A DNA stretch of 34,150 nt from NCBI GenBank assembly GCA_947624275.1, contig CANQJR010000005.1:1-34150 (forward strand), written 5' to 3'. This stretch comes from an uncultured Bacilli bacterium. Its GTDB lineage: Bacteria; Bacillota_I; Bacilli_A; RF39; UBA660. The notes beneath the pieces were generated by a model. It was given only the letters and a program-made list of their open reading frames with translations. It did not search any database and had not been told where the DNA came from. Shown piece after piece: positions 1-8,469 of the stretch (the stretch's first letter is position 1; each line of letters starts with the position of its first letter). Both the position numbers and the translations under genes were made by a program.

Positions 1-2
1 TT

Positions 3-44
3 GACTATAAATGTGCTTATGATATAGAATTAAAATATAAATAA
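3..44 (+). CDS. possible C-terminal end of a gene entering from the left
   Basis: One plus-strand frame is open from the window edge and ends DYKCAYDIELKYK at a TAA at 42-44. The hairpin terminator at 71-98 follows, which is what the end of a convergent gene would look like. Only 13 codons are visible, so neither coding status nor family can be judged; this could be chance. Confidence 0.3.
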   Translation, partial: DYKCAYDIELKYK

Positions 45-70
45 ATGGTGCGGTTGAAATTTTAATAAAG

Positions 71-98
71 AAAAAAGCTTGTAAAAAAGCTTTTTTTT
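71..98. terminator. bidirectional hairpin terminator
   Basis: A 10-bp stem (71-80 with 87-96) has A-runs and T-runs on both flanks, so it can stop transcription from either side. It ends the minus-strand operon at the stop codon of the CcdA-like gene and any plus-strand gene arriving from the left edge. Confidence 0.75.
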
Positions 99-1296
99 AA
101 AAATTTAACATAATCCATTCCGGTTTAAATATTAACAGTATTCCCATCAATAACATTAAAATACCACCGATTATTTTGATCAATTTATTGTACTTAGTCG
201 TCATTCCAGCAATCGTCAAAGTACATACTGAAATAGTGAAGACAACCATGTCATCTATCATGTAAAAAATGACATAAACTATCAAATAGATAATGCGAGC
301 AATGCCACGCACACCATTGGCCACCATAACTTCACTAAAAATCATTGGAAAGCCGGCACTACATGCCAATTCGACCATGTTGACAGATATGGCCAACAAC
401 ACTATTCCCCCAAGAGCCAAGAAGAAATTATTGGCATTTTTTATCTTTTTAACTTTGCGCATGATACTCTTGCGCTTTTTTTCGTCAACGACTTGACATC
501 CATCTTCCAATTGGCGATCGCGAAAATAGACATATAAATTATAAATTCCAAAAGCGATGGCCACGAGACCGATTAAACTTCTAATCTGCGTTATGGAAAC
601 AAAATCTAAAACTAAATTGATTCCCAATAGCGAAAAGAAATAAAAGAGTCCAGAAGTGAAGAGAAAAGTGAAACCTAATATGAACATTTTCTTTCTATCA
701 TTCATGCCGATGAGCATACTTATGATAAATAATAATACCCACATGGCACACGGATTAAAACCGTCGACAAATCCTAAAATGACAGCCGCTACAGAAACAG
801 CTGTATCACTAGCATCGACCTTACCCAAGAAAGGAATTTCAACTTTGTTCTCCTCTACGACAGTATCTTCTTTTTCGATGTCATCGAGTTCCAAATTGAG
901 TCTAATCTGTTTTTCCAAATCGCTACCAACCCATTCAGAATAACCCGAATAACTCTTTTCACCAATGGCAGTAAACGGAACAGCGCCATTGACAGTTTCA
1001 CCAAATCTTTTTTTAACTTCTAACATAGTTTGTTTATTGGTGTTATTCGACCACGTCTCATAGCGATAAATCTTAATTCTATCCTGATATTTTTCTTGTA
1101 GTTGATCAAGAACTTTTTCTTCTTTAGCACAATGAGGGCATCCATCGCCATAGAAAAAGTAAATGTTGACTACTTCTTCTTTGACTTCGACGTTGACGTA
1201 TTCATGGGCAATATCTACATAACTTTCATTCAAAGCATAACTACTGATTGGCCAAAAGACAAATAAAACAATTAATAAGATTCCTATTTTTTTCAT
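97..1296 (-). CDS. thioredoxin domain fused to a CcdA/DsbD-like membrane domain
   Basis: Residues 1-20 form a signal peptide or anchor. A thioredoxin-like domain (about 40-135) carries the active site GDGCPHC (C53, C56) and a likely cis-proline in AVPFT. After an acidic linker come about six membrane segments (about 165-390) of the CcdA/DsbD type, with cysteines in GFNPC (C183) and ELACSAGFP (C312) where the family has its redox pair. The likely role is passing electrons from cytosolic thioredoxin across the membrane to the outward-facing CPHC domain. The substrate is unknown. It is the last gene of a tight operon, starting 2 bases after the mini-thioredoxin stop, which supports a shared electron path. 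Confidence 0.8.
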   Translation of the reverse strand: MKKIGILLIVLFVFWPISSYALNESYVDIAHEYVNVEVKEEVVNIYFFYGDGCPHCAKEEKVLDQLQEKYQDRIKIYRYETWSNNTNKQTMLEVKKRFGETVNGAVPFTAIGEKSYSGYSEWVGSDLEKQIRLNLELDDIEKEDTVVEENKVEIPFLGKVDASDTAVSVAAVILGFVDGFNPCAMWVLLFIISMLIGMNDRKKMFILGFTFLFTSGLFYFFSLLGINLVLDFVSITQIRSLIGLVAIAFGIYNLYVYFRDRQLEDGCQVVDEKKRKSIMRKVKKIKNANNFFLALGGIVLLAISVNMVELACSAGFPMIFSEVMVANGVRGIARIIYLIVYVIFYMIDDMVVFTISVCTLTIAGMTTKYNKLIKIIGGILMLLMGILLIFKPEWIMLNF

Positions 1297-1298
1297 AA

Positions 1299-1559
1299 TT
1301 ACCTATTTCTTTCTATAGCTTCATATATTTCTTCTTTACTCTTCTCACCAATTAAACGTTCTACTTCGACGTCTTCATTCATAAAAATAACAACCGGCAA
1401 AACTTTGCCAACTTCATATTTTTTAACTTCATCTTCATCAAAATCATAATCTAATTCTTCGATATCTAAATCGCCATAATCTTCTTTAGCCTTTTTCCAA
1501 ATCTTATTATCGATAATACAAGCTGGACACCAAATGGCACTTATTTTTATGATTTTCAT
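1299..1559 (-). CDS. mini-thioredoxin, cytosolic, CPAC active site
   Basis: This 86-residue protein has a single short thioredoxin fold: an early strand leading to WCPAC (C11 and C14 from the chosen start), an acidic middle and a proline in KVLPVVIF at the cis-Pro position. There is no signal peptide, so it should be cytosolic. The ATG at 1559 is preferred over an upstream GTG at 1568 because GAGGTGA sits 5 bases before it. It lies between the cysteine desulfurase and the thioredoxin-CcdA gene, so it is the natural candidate for reducing that membrane protein. A role in handling desulfurase persulfide is also possible. Confidence 0.8.
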   Translation of the reverse strand: MKIIKISAIWCPACIIDNKIWKKAKEDYGDLDIEELDYDFDEDEVKKYEVGKVLPVVIFMNEDVEVERLIGEKSKEEIYEAIERNR

Positions 1560-1564
1560 CTCTT

Positions 1565-2692
1565 TCACCTCAAACTAGTAAGTCTATTATAACATTTATC
1601 AAATACTTCTAAAAACTTTTCTATCTCTTCTTCAGTCGTCTTATAAGACAAACTGATGCGAACACTCGATTTACTGCGATCGCTATCCTTGGTCAAGGCA
1701 TAGACCGCTTTCGATTCATCGTTTTTACTACTGCAAGCTGTTTGGGTCGATATGTATATCTCATCATTTTCGAGTGCGTGTTGCAAAACCTCAGGTTTCA
1801 CTCCCAAGACACTGATATTTAAAATGTAAGGCAAGGCATCACTAGGACTATTGATTCTGACCTTGTCATATTTAGTCAACTGTTGACGCAAATAAGTATT
1901 GATCTTTTGAACATAGCGATTGTGTTCATCCATATCAGTATTTACCAAGCGCAAAGCCTTGGAAATAGAAGCGATGAGAGGAGTTGCTGGAGTACCACTG
2001 CGATAAATAGTAGTGCTCTTGCCCCCATGAATCAATGGCTCGAGATCTATTCGCTCCTTCTTCATCAAAACGCCTACACCCTTTACCCCGAAAAATTTAT
2101 GAGCTGAAAAACTGGCCATATCGACATTGGACAAATCAATTTTTTGTTTGCCAATGCTCTGGGTCAAATCGACATGAAAAAAAACTTTGGGGTAGTCTTT
2201 CAACAATAGACCAATCTCTTCAATGGGCTCAATTATACCTATTTCACTATTGACAGCAGTTATGCTCACTAAAATGGTATCATCACGAATTAAACTTTTC
2301 AAATCATCGAGATCAATTTTTCCATTATCGAGCGTTTTGACAAAATCCACATCAAAACCGTGTTTCTGCAGATAACCCAAAGGTCCATAAATTGAAGAAT
2401 GTTCAAATTCAGTCGTGATGATGTGCTTACCACGATTTTGATATTTATCACATATTCCTTTGATGGCCAAATTATTGCTTTCACTCGCACCAGATGTATA
2501 GATTATTTCTGATGATTTAACTCCTAAAATATCGGCTATCTGTTTAGTCGATGCGTTGATGAGAGCATTGGCTTTCACTCCCTCTTTGTGTAAAGAATTG
2601 GGATTGGCCCAAAAATCTTCACAAGCTTTAGCAAAAGTTTTGATGACCTCCCCATCAACTGGCGTCGTCGCCGAATAATCTAAATATATCAT
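1565..2692 (-). CDS. cysteine desulfurase, NifS/IscS family
   Basis: A PLP-dependent class V aminotransferase fold that takes sulfur from cysteine as a persulfide, giving alanine. The 375-residue length is normal. Visible marks are the start YLDYSATTP, the PLP lysine in SAHKF (K199), the TSGASESNN region near 70, and the persulfide cysteine in TQTACSS (C320). The SD AGAGGTGA precedes the ATG. Neither iscU/sufU nor thiI is nearby, so its acceptor (Fe-S assembly or tRNA thiolation) cannot be named. It sits 14 bases after a lipoprotein gene and just before two thioredoxin-type genes, which suggests a sulfur or thiol context. Confidence 0.9.
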   Translation of the reverse strand: MIYLDYSATTPVDGEVIKTFAKACEDFWANPNSLHKEGVKANALINASTKQIADILGVKSSEIIYTSGASESNNLAIKGICDKYQNRGKHIITTEFEHSSIYGPLGYLQKHGFDVDFVKTLDNGKIDLDDLKSLIRDDTILVSITAVNSEIGIIEPIEEIGLLLKDYPKVFFHVDLTQSIGKQKIDLSNVDMASFSAHKFFGVKGVGVLMKKERIDLEPLIHGGKSTTIYRSGTPATPLIASISKALRLVNTDMDEHNRYVQKINTYLRQQLTKYDKVRINSPSDALPYILNISVLGVKPEVLQHALENDEIYISTQTACSSKNDESKAVYALTKDSDRSKSSVRISLSYKTTEEEIEKFLEVFDKCYNRLTSLR

Positions 2693-2706
2693 TTTTTCAC
2701 CTCTAC

Positions 2707-3327
2707 CTACACTTTATAATACGCAATTGAATGACCATTCGTACCTAACTTGATCAAATAACTGGACACCTCTTGCGGAACTTCAAAAGCGACAGTAACC
2801 GTTCCGGATTCATTGTTCAACACTCCGGTCTTTTCATCTAATGTCGTACTCTTGACGATTTGTTTCACTCCATTTACGACAAAAGAATTGTCATTTGTAT
2901 CAGTCACTTCCAAATCCAATTTGACATCGCTACCAAATGATTCCGTTTCAAAATTGATCAATGTCACTTCATAGTCCAAAACGACTAATTTATATCCTTT
3001 TTCAGCAACAACTTTAGCATCTTGGTGTTTAGCATTATAATCGTTGATGATCGTATCGACATCATCATATATTTTCACTAATTTGACATCGACATCGCGA
3101 TAATCTTCTAAAACGGCATTGTATTTACTCGCAATACCGACACTGCCAATTTTTAACGGATTGGTCTTACTAGATAAAATGCCTACGCTTTCTTTCTGTT
3201 CGACTTGGGTCTCATCAGCTGCGACGTCGTTCAAATCACTTCCTGCTTGCTCTTGTTCATCACTCAATTTTATAGTGCATCCCGTCACAAAAAAAACTAA
3301 TAGCATAGCTAAAAAAATCTTTTTCAT
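2707..3327 (-). CDS. small lipoprotein with a DUF4352-like beta domain
   Basis: The N-terminus is a lipoprotein signal: lysines, a hydrophobic stretch and lipobox VTGC, placing the mature protein on the outer face of the membrane. An acidic linker leads to about 150 residues rich in beta strands (EVTLINFETES, LDLEVTDTN, VAFEVPQEV). This resembles DUF4352/DUF5067-type immunoglobulin-like domains of Bacillota lipoproteins, though I cannot assign the family firmly. The ATG at 3327 has SD GAGGTG; a GTG at 3336 is less likely. It begins 5 bases after rpe, where B. subtilis carries the thiamine pyrophosphokinase gene. Function unknown. Confidence 0.7.
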   Translation of the reverse strand: MKKIFLAMLLVFFVTGCTIKLSDEQEQAGSDLNDVAADETQVEQKESVGILSSKTNPLKIGSVGIASKYNAVLEDYRDVDVKLVKIYDDVDTIINDYNAKHQDAKVVAEKGYKLVVLDYEVTLINFETESFGSDVKLDLEVTDTNDNSFVVNGVKQIVKSTTLDEKTGVLNNESGTVTVAFEVPQEVSSYLIKLGTNGHSIAYYKV

Positions 3328-3332
3328 ACTCT

Positions 3333-3959
3333 TCACCTCAACAACTCTATTCTTTCTTCTAAATCATCACCATTTAGCACAAAACTGCCACTTACGACCA
3401 TGTCGCTCTTGACCAATTTAGCTGTTTCTGAATTGATGCCTCCATCGACACTGATGATGATGTCGCGATTCTCGATCATCTTCTTTATCTCCGAAATGCG
3501 TTTGACGCTATCATAGATGAACTCTTGTCCTCCCTTTCCCGGAACGACACTCATGATCAAAATCATGTCGATATCATCTAAAAACGGTTCTAAATAATAC
3601 AAATCGGTATTGGGACAAATGGCTAGACCACATTTAATGCCATAAGATTTAATGTGTTCTAAGAGAGCTAGAATATCTCTTTTCAATTCGCAATGAATAG
3701 TTATATATTCACAATTCAATTCACTATAATCATCGATATATTTTTTAGGATCTTCAACCATGAAATGAACGTCTAAACGTTTAGTCAAAGCCCCTTGAAG
3801 TTCCTTTAATTCTCTAATGGGATTAAATTTGTTACTGACAAATTTTCCATCACCGACGTCGACATGAATGTAATCGGCCGTCGTATCGCACAAATCGATC
3901 AAATCATCCTCAATATTATCGCTACTCAAAAAAGAGACCGATACCTTTTTATGTATCAT
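3333..3959 (-). CDS. rpe: ribulose-phosphate 3-epimerase
   Basis: A cytosolic TIM-barrel enzyme interconverting ribulose 5-phosphate and xylulose 5-phosphate. Expected elements are present in order: HVDVGDGKFV (metal ligands H and D), DVHFMVEDP, MSVVPGKGGQEF (phosphate loop) and SVDGGIN. The 208-residue length is slightly short. The usual VMDG reads VGDG, and the segment normally like ALNPATP reads AICPNTD, so it is a somewhat divergent member. The ATG at 3959 overlaps the rsgA stop (TGATG) and has GGTGAT as SD. Gene order rsgA-rpe matches B. subtilis. Confidence 0.88.
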   Translation of the reverse strand: MIHKKVSVSFLSSDNIEDDLIDLCDTTADYIHVDVGDGKFVSNKFNPIRELKELQGALTKRLDVHFMVEDPKKYIDDYSELNCEYITIHCELKRDILALLEHIKSYGIKCGLAICPNTDLYYLEPFLDDIDMILIMSVVPGKGGQEFIYDSVKRISEIKKMIENRDIIISVDGGINSETAKLVKSDMVVSGSFVLNGDDLEERIELLR

Positions 3960-4786
3960 CAAATATCACCTACTATTTTTTGATAATCATTATAACGCGT
4001 TGCCAAAATTTCGCCATTTTGAACAGCTTTTTTAACTTCGCACTCTTTTTCATTCAAGTGCATACAATCTTTAAATTTACAAGAATACTTTCTGAATTCT
4101 ACGAATGAATCACGAATGACTTCTCTACTGATATTATTGAACTCCAAACTAGAAAATCCTGGTGTATCCAAAACTTTTCCATCAAATAATTCGATCAATT
4201 CGACATGTCGCGTCGTGTGACGACCACGTCCTAAAGACTTGGAAACCTCACCTATTTGAAAATTCAATTGAGGATTCAAACGATTTAATAGGGAACTTTT
4301 ACCAGCTCCCGTCTGACCAGTAAAAACGGTTATCTTGTCTTTAAATATCTTTTTGAGTTCATCGATATCATCATTAAAGAAAACAGAATAACCAATTTTT
4401 CGATAATAATTTACATACTTTAATATTTCTAATTTTGCAGCATCATCTATTAAATCCATCTTCGTAATGCAAATGATTGGTCTGACGTCATTAATCTCCA
4501 TCAGAGTTATCAATTTATCCAATAATATCGGAGAAAAGTCAGGTATTTTGACACTAGTGACGATAAGACCTTGATCAACATTGCTGACCATAGGTCTTAT
4601 CAAGCGATTCTTACGTTTTTCCACTTCTAAAATATATCTATTCTTTTCATCAATGGTGACATAATCACCGACGACAGGTATGATGTTATCCTTACGAAAT
4701 TTGCCACGACTATTACAATCGTATAAAATGCCATTACAATTGACAGTATATAAATTGCTTATTATCTTAACGATCTGCCCCTTCAT
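3959..4786 (-). CDS. rsgA: ribosome small-subunit GTPase RsgA
   Basis: A circularly permuted GTPase that helps 30S subunit maturation. An N-terminal OB-type strand region (about 1-65) precedes motifs in permuted order: TKMDLID (G4), GQTGAGKSSLLN (G1/P-loop), DTPGF (G3). The C-terminal zinc site is formed by the cysteines and histidine of SCKFKDCMHLNEKEC. Its 275 residues are near family length. The start abuts the prkC stop without a gap, implying translational coupling. The neighbouring kinase may phosphorylate it, as reported for B. subtilis PrkC and this GTPase; that is not visible here. Confidence 0.95.
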   Translation of the reverse strand: MKGQIVKIISNLYTVNCNGILYDCNSRGKFRKDNIIPVVGDYVTIDEKNRYILEVEKRKNRLIRPMVSNVDQGLIVTSVKIPDFSPILLDKLITLMEINDVRPIICITKMDLIDDAAKLEILKYVNYYRKIGYSVFFNDDIDELKKIFKDKITVFTGQTGAGKSSLLNRLNPQLNFQIGEVSKSLGRGRHTTRHVELIELFDGKVLDTPGFSSLEFNNISREVIRDSFVEFRKYSCKFKDCMHLNEKECEVKKAVQNGEILATRYNDYQKIVGDI

Positions 4787-6640
4787 CTAAACACCATCAC
4801 TCGAACTGCTAGAAGAAGAACTAGAACTTCCGTCAGTAGTCGAATCACTGCTCTGACCACTATTATTATCACCATCAGTCGTATTGGAAGGCTTTTCCAT
4901 CTCTTTAGCAATAGTTATGACAAGAGTGGCACCACTAACTATTTTAGTATTCGCCTCTCGTGATTGACGAATGATACTACCAGGTGCATAATTGGATGTC
5001 TCTTGATATTTCTTTTGAAGACTAATGCCATAAGTACTGCAGAAAGTTTCGACATCGCTGACGGTCCATTGCTCATTGACAAAATCAGGATATTTATCAA
5101 AGATATCAGGAACGTAGAGAGTTACTTTTTCGCCTTTCTTGAGAACGGTTCCCTCTTCTGGTTCTTGACCGATAATGGTCTTATCATCAAGAGCTTCCAT
5201 ATCCTCAATTCCATCTATGCTTTCTACTCCTTCAATGCTCTTCTTAACGATATCAACCGTTATTTCATATTTGCGCAAACGCTCTTGAATGGCATCGACA
5301 CTTTCGCCAGTAAAGTTCTCAACTGTATAAGTCTCTTCACCAATCGATTCATAAATAGTTATCTCTGTTCCTTCTTTGACCGTGCGCCCAGCAATCGGAT
5401 CAGTCTTGACAACAAGACCAGCTTCATATTTAGCACTCACCATTTTTTCAGTCTCACTTGCAACTTCAAAACCGCTATCGTGCAAAACCGTCTCAGCATC
5501 GATGACACTCAAACCAGATACATCAGGTATTTCGACATCTTTGACTTTTTTGAAAAAGCTGGGAAGAAATAGACAGGACAACACGATGATCAATAAAGTT
5601 AAAAGACCAAATAGTGACCAAATGACAATGCGAAGTTTACTCTTTTCCGGTTTTTCATCATCATCTTCCTCTTCGTCAACTTCAATCTCTTCTTTAGGTT
5701 TTGCTTCTTCTTTTTCAGGTTTTTTAGATTTGATAGTCGGAATGGTTTCCTTGTTCTCCTCACTCTCGTGTTCAGGATATTTATAGACATAACGCTCTTG
5801 ATTCATGACGTCAGGATCCAAACAAACTCGCAAATCTTGATACATCTCTTTGACGTCATCATATCTGTTTTTAGGATTCTTAGCCGTTGCACGCAAAATG
5901 ATATTTTCAACGCTTTGCGGAATATTAGCATTTTGTTTGCGAACGCTAGGTAATGGTTCTTTCATATGTTTTAGAGCTATTTCTACAGCATTGTCACCTT
6001 TAAAAGGCAAAACACCTGTCAACAATTCATAGAACAAAATACCCATGGAGTAAATGTCACATTTGATGGTCGCACCTTTACCACTGGCCTGTTCTGGTGG
6101 CAAGTAGTGAACGCTACCCATGACTGAATTGGTTTGTGTCAACTGAGTTGAATTGAGAGCCATCGCAATACCAAAATCGGTAATTTTTATTTGGCCATCT
6201 TCTTGAATCATGATGTTTTGTGGTTTTAAATCGCGATGGATTATGTAACTGTCATGTGCATGAGCAATTCCGTCAGTCAATTGCAACATGATGTCAACAG
6301 CTTCACTAACTGTCAAATTGCCCCTTTTTTTGAGCAATTGTTTTAAAGTTTTTCCCTCAATGTATTCCATGACGATGAAGTGATTTCCATTATCCTCACC
6401 GACGTCATACATCTCCACGATATTGGGATGTGATAAAGATGAAGCTGAAAGTGCTTCTCTTTGAAAACGACGAATGAATTTTTCATCATTAGCCAAATCG
6501 CCACGCAAAACTTTAATTGCTACTTTACGGTCTAATATCGTATCTTGAGCAAGATAGACATTGGCCATACCACCTTCACCAATACTTTTAATTATTTCAT
6601 AACGATCATTTATTTTTTGCCCCTTTGTTATCACTATCAT
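4787..6640 (-). CDS. prkC: PASTA-domain Ser/Thr protein kinase
   Basis: Membrane kinase sensing cell-wall fragments. The kinase domain (about 10-275) has the glycine loop GEGGMANVY, K43 in AIKVL, HRDLKPQN (D137), DFG (155-157) and GSVHYLPPEQ. A very acidic Lys/Glu linker follows, then one membrane helix (about 340-362) and three PASTA-like repeats (from about 370). The third, around FVNEQWTVSDVE, is divergent. The tail ends in a run of about ten serines after a Thr/Asp/Ser-rich stretch, which is unusual and may be a phosphorylation or wall-spanning segment. It overlaps prpC by ATGA, so kinase and phosphatase are coupled. Confidence 0.95.
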   Translation of the reverse strand: MIVITKGQKINDRYEIIKSIGEGGMANVYLAQDTILDRKVAIKVLRGDLANDEKFIRRFQREALSASSLSHPNIVEMYDVGEDNGNHFIVMEYIEGKTLKQLLKKRGNLTVSEAVDIMLQLTDGIAHAHDSYIIHRDLKPQNIMIQEDGQIKITDFGIAMALNSTQLTQTNSVMGSVHYLPPEQASGKGATIKCDIYSMGILFYELLTGVLPFKGDNAVEIALKHMKEPLPSVRKQNANIPQSVENIILRATAKNPKNRYDDVKEMYQDLRVCLDPDVMNQERYVYKYPEHESEENKETIPTIKSKKPEKEEAKPKEEIEVDEEEDDDEKPEKSKLRIVIWSLFGLLTLLIIVLSCLFLPSFFKKVKDVEIPDVSGLSVIDAETVLHDSGFEVASETEKMVSAKYEAGLVVKTDPIAGRTVKEGTEITIYESIGEETYTVENFTGESVDAIQERLRKYEITVDIVKKSIEGVESIDGIEDMEALDDKTIIGQEPEEGTVLKKGEKVTLYVPDIFDKYPDFVNEQWTVSDVETFCSTYGISLQKKYQETSNYAPGSIIRQSREANTKIVSGATLVITIAKEMEKPSNTTDGDNNSGQSSDSTTDGSSSSSSSSSSDGV

Positions 6641-7377
6641 TCACCGCTCTCTCTAAAATCTAAATAAGCCACCGAGATATTATCAGATCCACCACGATTG
6701 TTACTCTTTCGAATCAATTTGATAACTTTATCCTCAATATCTATATCGCTCAACAAAACTTTTTCGATTTGTTCATTGTCAAGCATCGTCGTGAGTCCAT
6801 CACTGCACAAAAGAATGGAATCGATATCCATATCACAATCAAAAATATCAATATCAATGGGATTGTTGGCTCCAAGCGCTTTCATCAACACATTCTTTTT
6901 AGGATGATCTTTGGCTTCCTCTTCAGTCAATTCACCGGCTTTTAAAAGAAGATTTACCAAAGTGTGATCGTAGGTTACTTTATGCAGTTTACCCTCTTTC
7001 ATCACGAACCCTGATGAATCACCGATATTGCCGAACAATACATAATCTTTAGTGACGATGGCAACGACTAGCGTCGTACCCATCCCTTTGCTTTCAGGAT
7101 GTTTGCTGGCATAGTCAAATATCAAATCATTAATCTCAATGACTGTATCGCGCAACCAATTGACCGCTTGCACTTTTTCGAGATTCAAAAAATTATTATT
7201 GAACATATTGCTCAAATGAGAAATGGCAATACTACTAGCCACTTCACCAGCTGAATGACCACCCATTCCATCAGCCACCGCTAATAAATAATCATGATTG
7301 CTATTCTCTAAAATGATTAAACTGTCTTCATTATGGCCTCTTACTTTACCAGTATCCGTCAAATAAAATGATTTCAT
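6637..7377 (-). CDS. prpC: PP2C-type protein phosphatase, partner of PrkC
   Basis: A metal-dependent phosphatase that reverses PrkC phosphorylation in the cytosol. All PP2C signatures are visible: RGHNEDS near the N-terminus, VADGMGGHSAGEVAS (metal-binding Asp-Gly), GNIGDSSGF, CSDGLTTML and GGSDNISV near the end. Its 246 residues match the bacterial PrpC/Stp group. ATGA overlaps join it to both rlmN upstream and prkC downstream. The SD AGGAGG lies inside the end of rlmN. Confidence 0.95.
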   Translation of the reverse strand: MKSFYLTDTGKVRGHNEDSLIILENSNHDYLLAVADGMGGHSAGEVASSIAISHLSNMFNNNFLNLEKVQAVNWLRDTVIEINDLIFDYASKHPESKGMGTTLVVAIVTKDYVLFGNIGDSSGFVMKEGKLHKVTYDHTLVNLLLKAGELTEEEAKDHPKKNVLMKALGANNPIDIDIFDCDMDIDSILLCSDGLTTMLDNEQIEKVLLSDIDIEDKVIKLIRKSNNRGGSDNISVAYLDFRESGE

Positions 7378-8396
7378 AAATCCTCCTTTTTACTTCTCAG
7401 TTGTCCACAAGCAGCACTTATATTACTGCCAAATTCTCTTCGGATTGTAACATTTATTTTTCTTTTTTTAATTATATCATAAAATTTAGAAATAGTCTCT
7501 TTTTTACTTCTTTTATACCCTAAATTATCGGTTTCATTATAAGGAATGAGATTTATATAACAATTTAGACCACTCACCAATGCACATAGTTCATTAGCAC
7601 ATTCTTCACTATCATTGATTCCATCTAACAAAATATATTCAAAAGTTATTCTTCTATTAGTTTTTTCATTATACTTTTTCAAAGTTTTCATCAAATCTTT
7701 TAGGGGATAAACTTTGCTGATTGGCATCAATTCATTACGAATTTTATCATTGGGAGCATGAAGACTAATGGCTAAATTGACTTGATATGGAAAATTGGTA
7801 AACTCTTCGATTTTAGGAATTAGTCCACAAGTTGAAACAGTGATATGACGACTTCCAATATTGATACCTTTTTGATAGTTAATGATTTGAACGAAACGTT
7901 TGAAATTATCAAAGTTGTCAAAGGGCTCACCAATTCCCATGATGACGACGTGCGTGATGCGCATCTTTATATCCTCTTCCACCATTAAAATCTGCTCGAC
8001 CATTTCGCCAGCAGTCAAATTGCGCACCTTTTTGAGTCGACCACTCTCACAAAAACGACATCCCATATTACAACCGACTTGACTAGATATGCAAATGCTC
8101 GTTCCATAATCGTGACGCATTAAAACCGATTCGATGTGATTACCATCACTGAGAGTGAACAAATACTTATTCACTTCCACATCTCTTTCAACTTTGTCTA
8201 GTCGTAAACTAGTGATGATGTAATCCTTTTTTAATAATTCAATGACTTCCTTTTTGATATTGCTCATCAAATCAAAAGAAGTAACTCTTTTTGAGTACAA
8301 CCAATCAAAAACTTGTGATGCCTTAAAACGCTTTTCACCATTTTCTTCAAAATAACTAACCATTTCATCAAAAGTCTTATCATATATACTTTTCAT
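7374..8396 (-). CDS. rlmN: 23S rRNA/tRNA adenine-C2 methyltransferase RlmN
   Basis: Radical-SAM enzyme that methylates A2503 of 23S rRNA and A37 of some tRNAs. The iron-sulfur motif CNMGCRFC gives C109, C113 and C116. The second methyl-carrying cysteine is in SAACGQL (C330). MGIGEPFDNF and SLHAPND are further family marks. It resembles housekeeping RlmN rather than the resistance enzyme Cfr in length and in following prpC as in B. subtilis yloN. The ATG at 8396 is chosen because GGTGA precedes it; the GTG at 8408 lacks an SD. It heads the nine-gene operon. Confidence 0.93.
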   Translation of the reverse strand: MKSIYDKTFDEMVSYFEENGEKRFKASQVFDWLYSKRVTSFDLMSNIKKEVIELLKKDYIITSLRLDKVERDVEVNKYLFTLSDGNHIESVLMRHDYGTSICISSQVGCNMGCRFCESGRLKKVRNLTAGEMVEQILMVEEDIKMRITHVVIMGIGEPFDNFDNFKRFVQIINYQKGINIGSRHITVSTCGLIPKIEEFTNFPYQVNLAISLHAPNDKIRNELMPISKVYPLKDLMKTLKKYNEKTNRRITFEYILLDGINDSEECANELCALVSGLNCYINLIPYNETDNLGYKRSKKETISKFYDIIKKRKINVTIRREFGSNISAACGQLRSKKEDL

Positions 8397-8431
8397 CAAC
8401 TTCACCACATAAAAATTATAGCATTATAAAT

Positions 8432-8461
8432 AAAAAAAAGATATGGATTTAACACATCTTT
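8432..8461 (-). terminator. hairpin terminator ahead of the rlmN operon
   Basis: On the minus strand AAAGATGTG pairs with CATATCTTT (one mismatch) and runs into eight T's. It ends the unit containing the 81-residue gene and separates it from rlmN, so the rlmN operon needs its own promoter. TATAAT at about 8412-8417 is a possible -10 without a convincing -35. Confidence 0.6.
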
Positions 8462-8469
8462 AATGCGAT

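Noticed and set aside
4964-5786. Long plus-strand open frames of 202 and 136 residues
   Set aside because: They mirror the PASTA and linker region of prkC, which has clear domain motifs and coupled neighbours; low-complexity codons create open shadow frames.
7374-8396. Cfr-type resistance methyltransferase
   Set aside because: The family motifs, length and gene order match housekeeping RlmN; sequence around the cluster motif is not Cfr-like.
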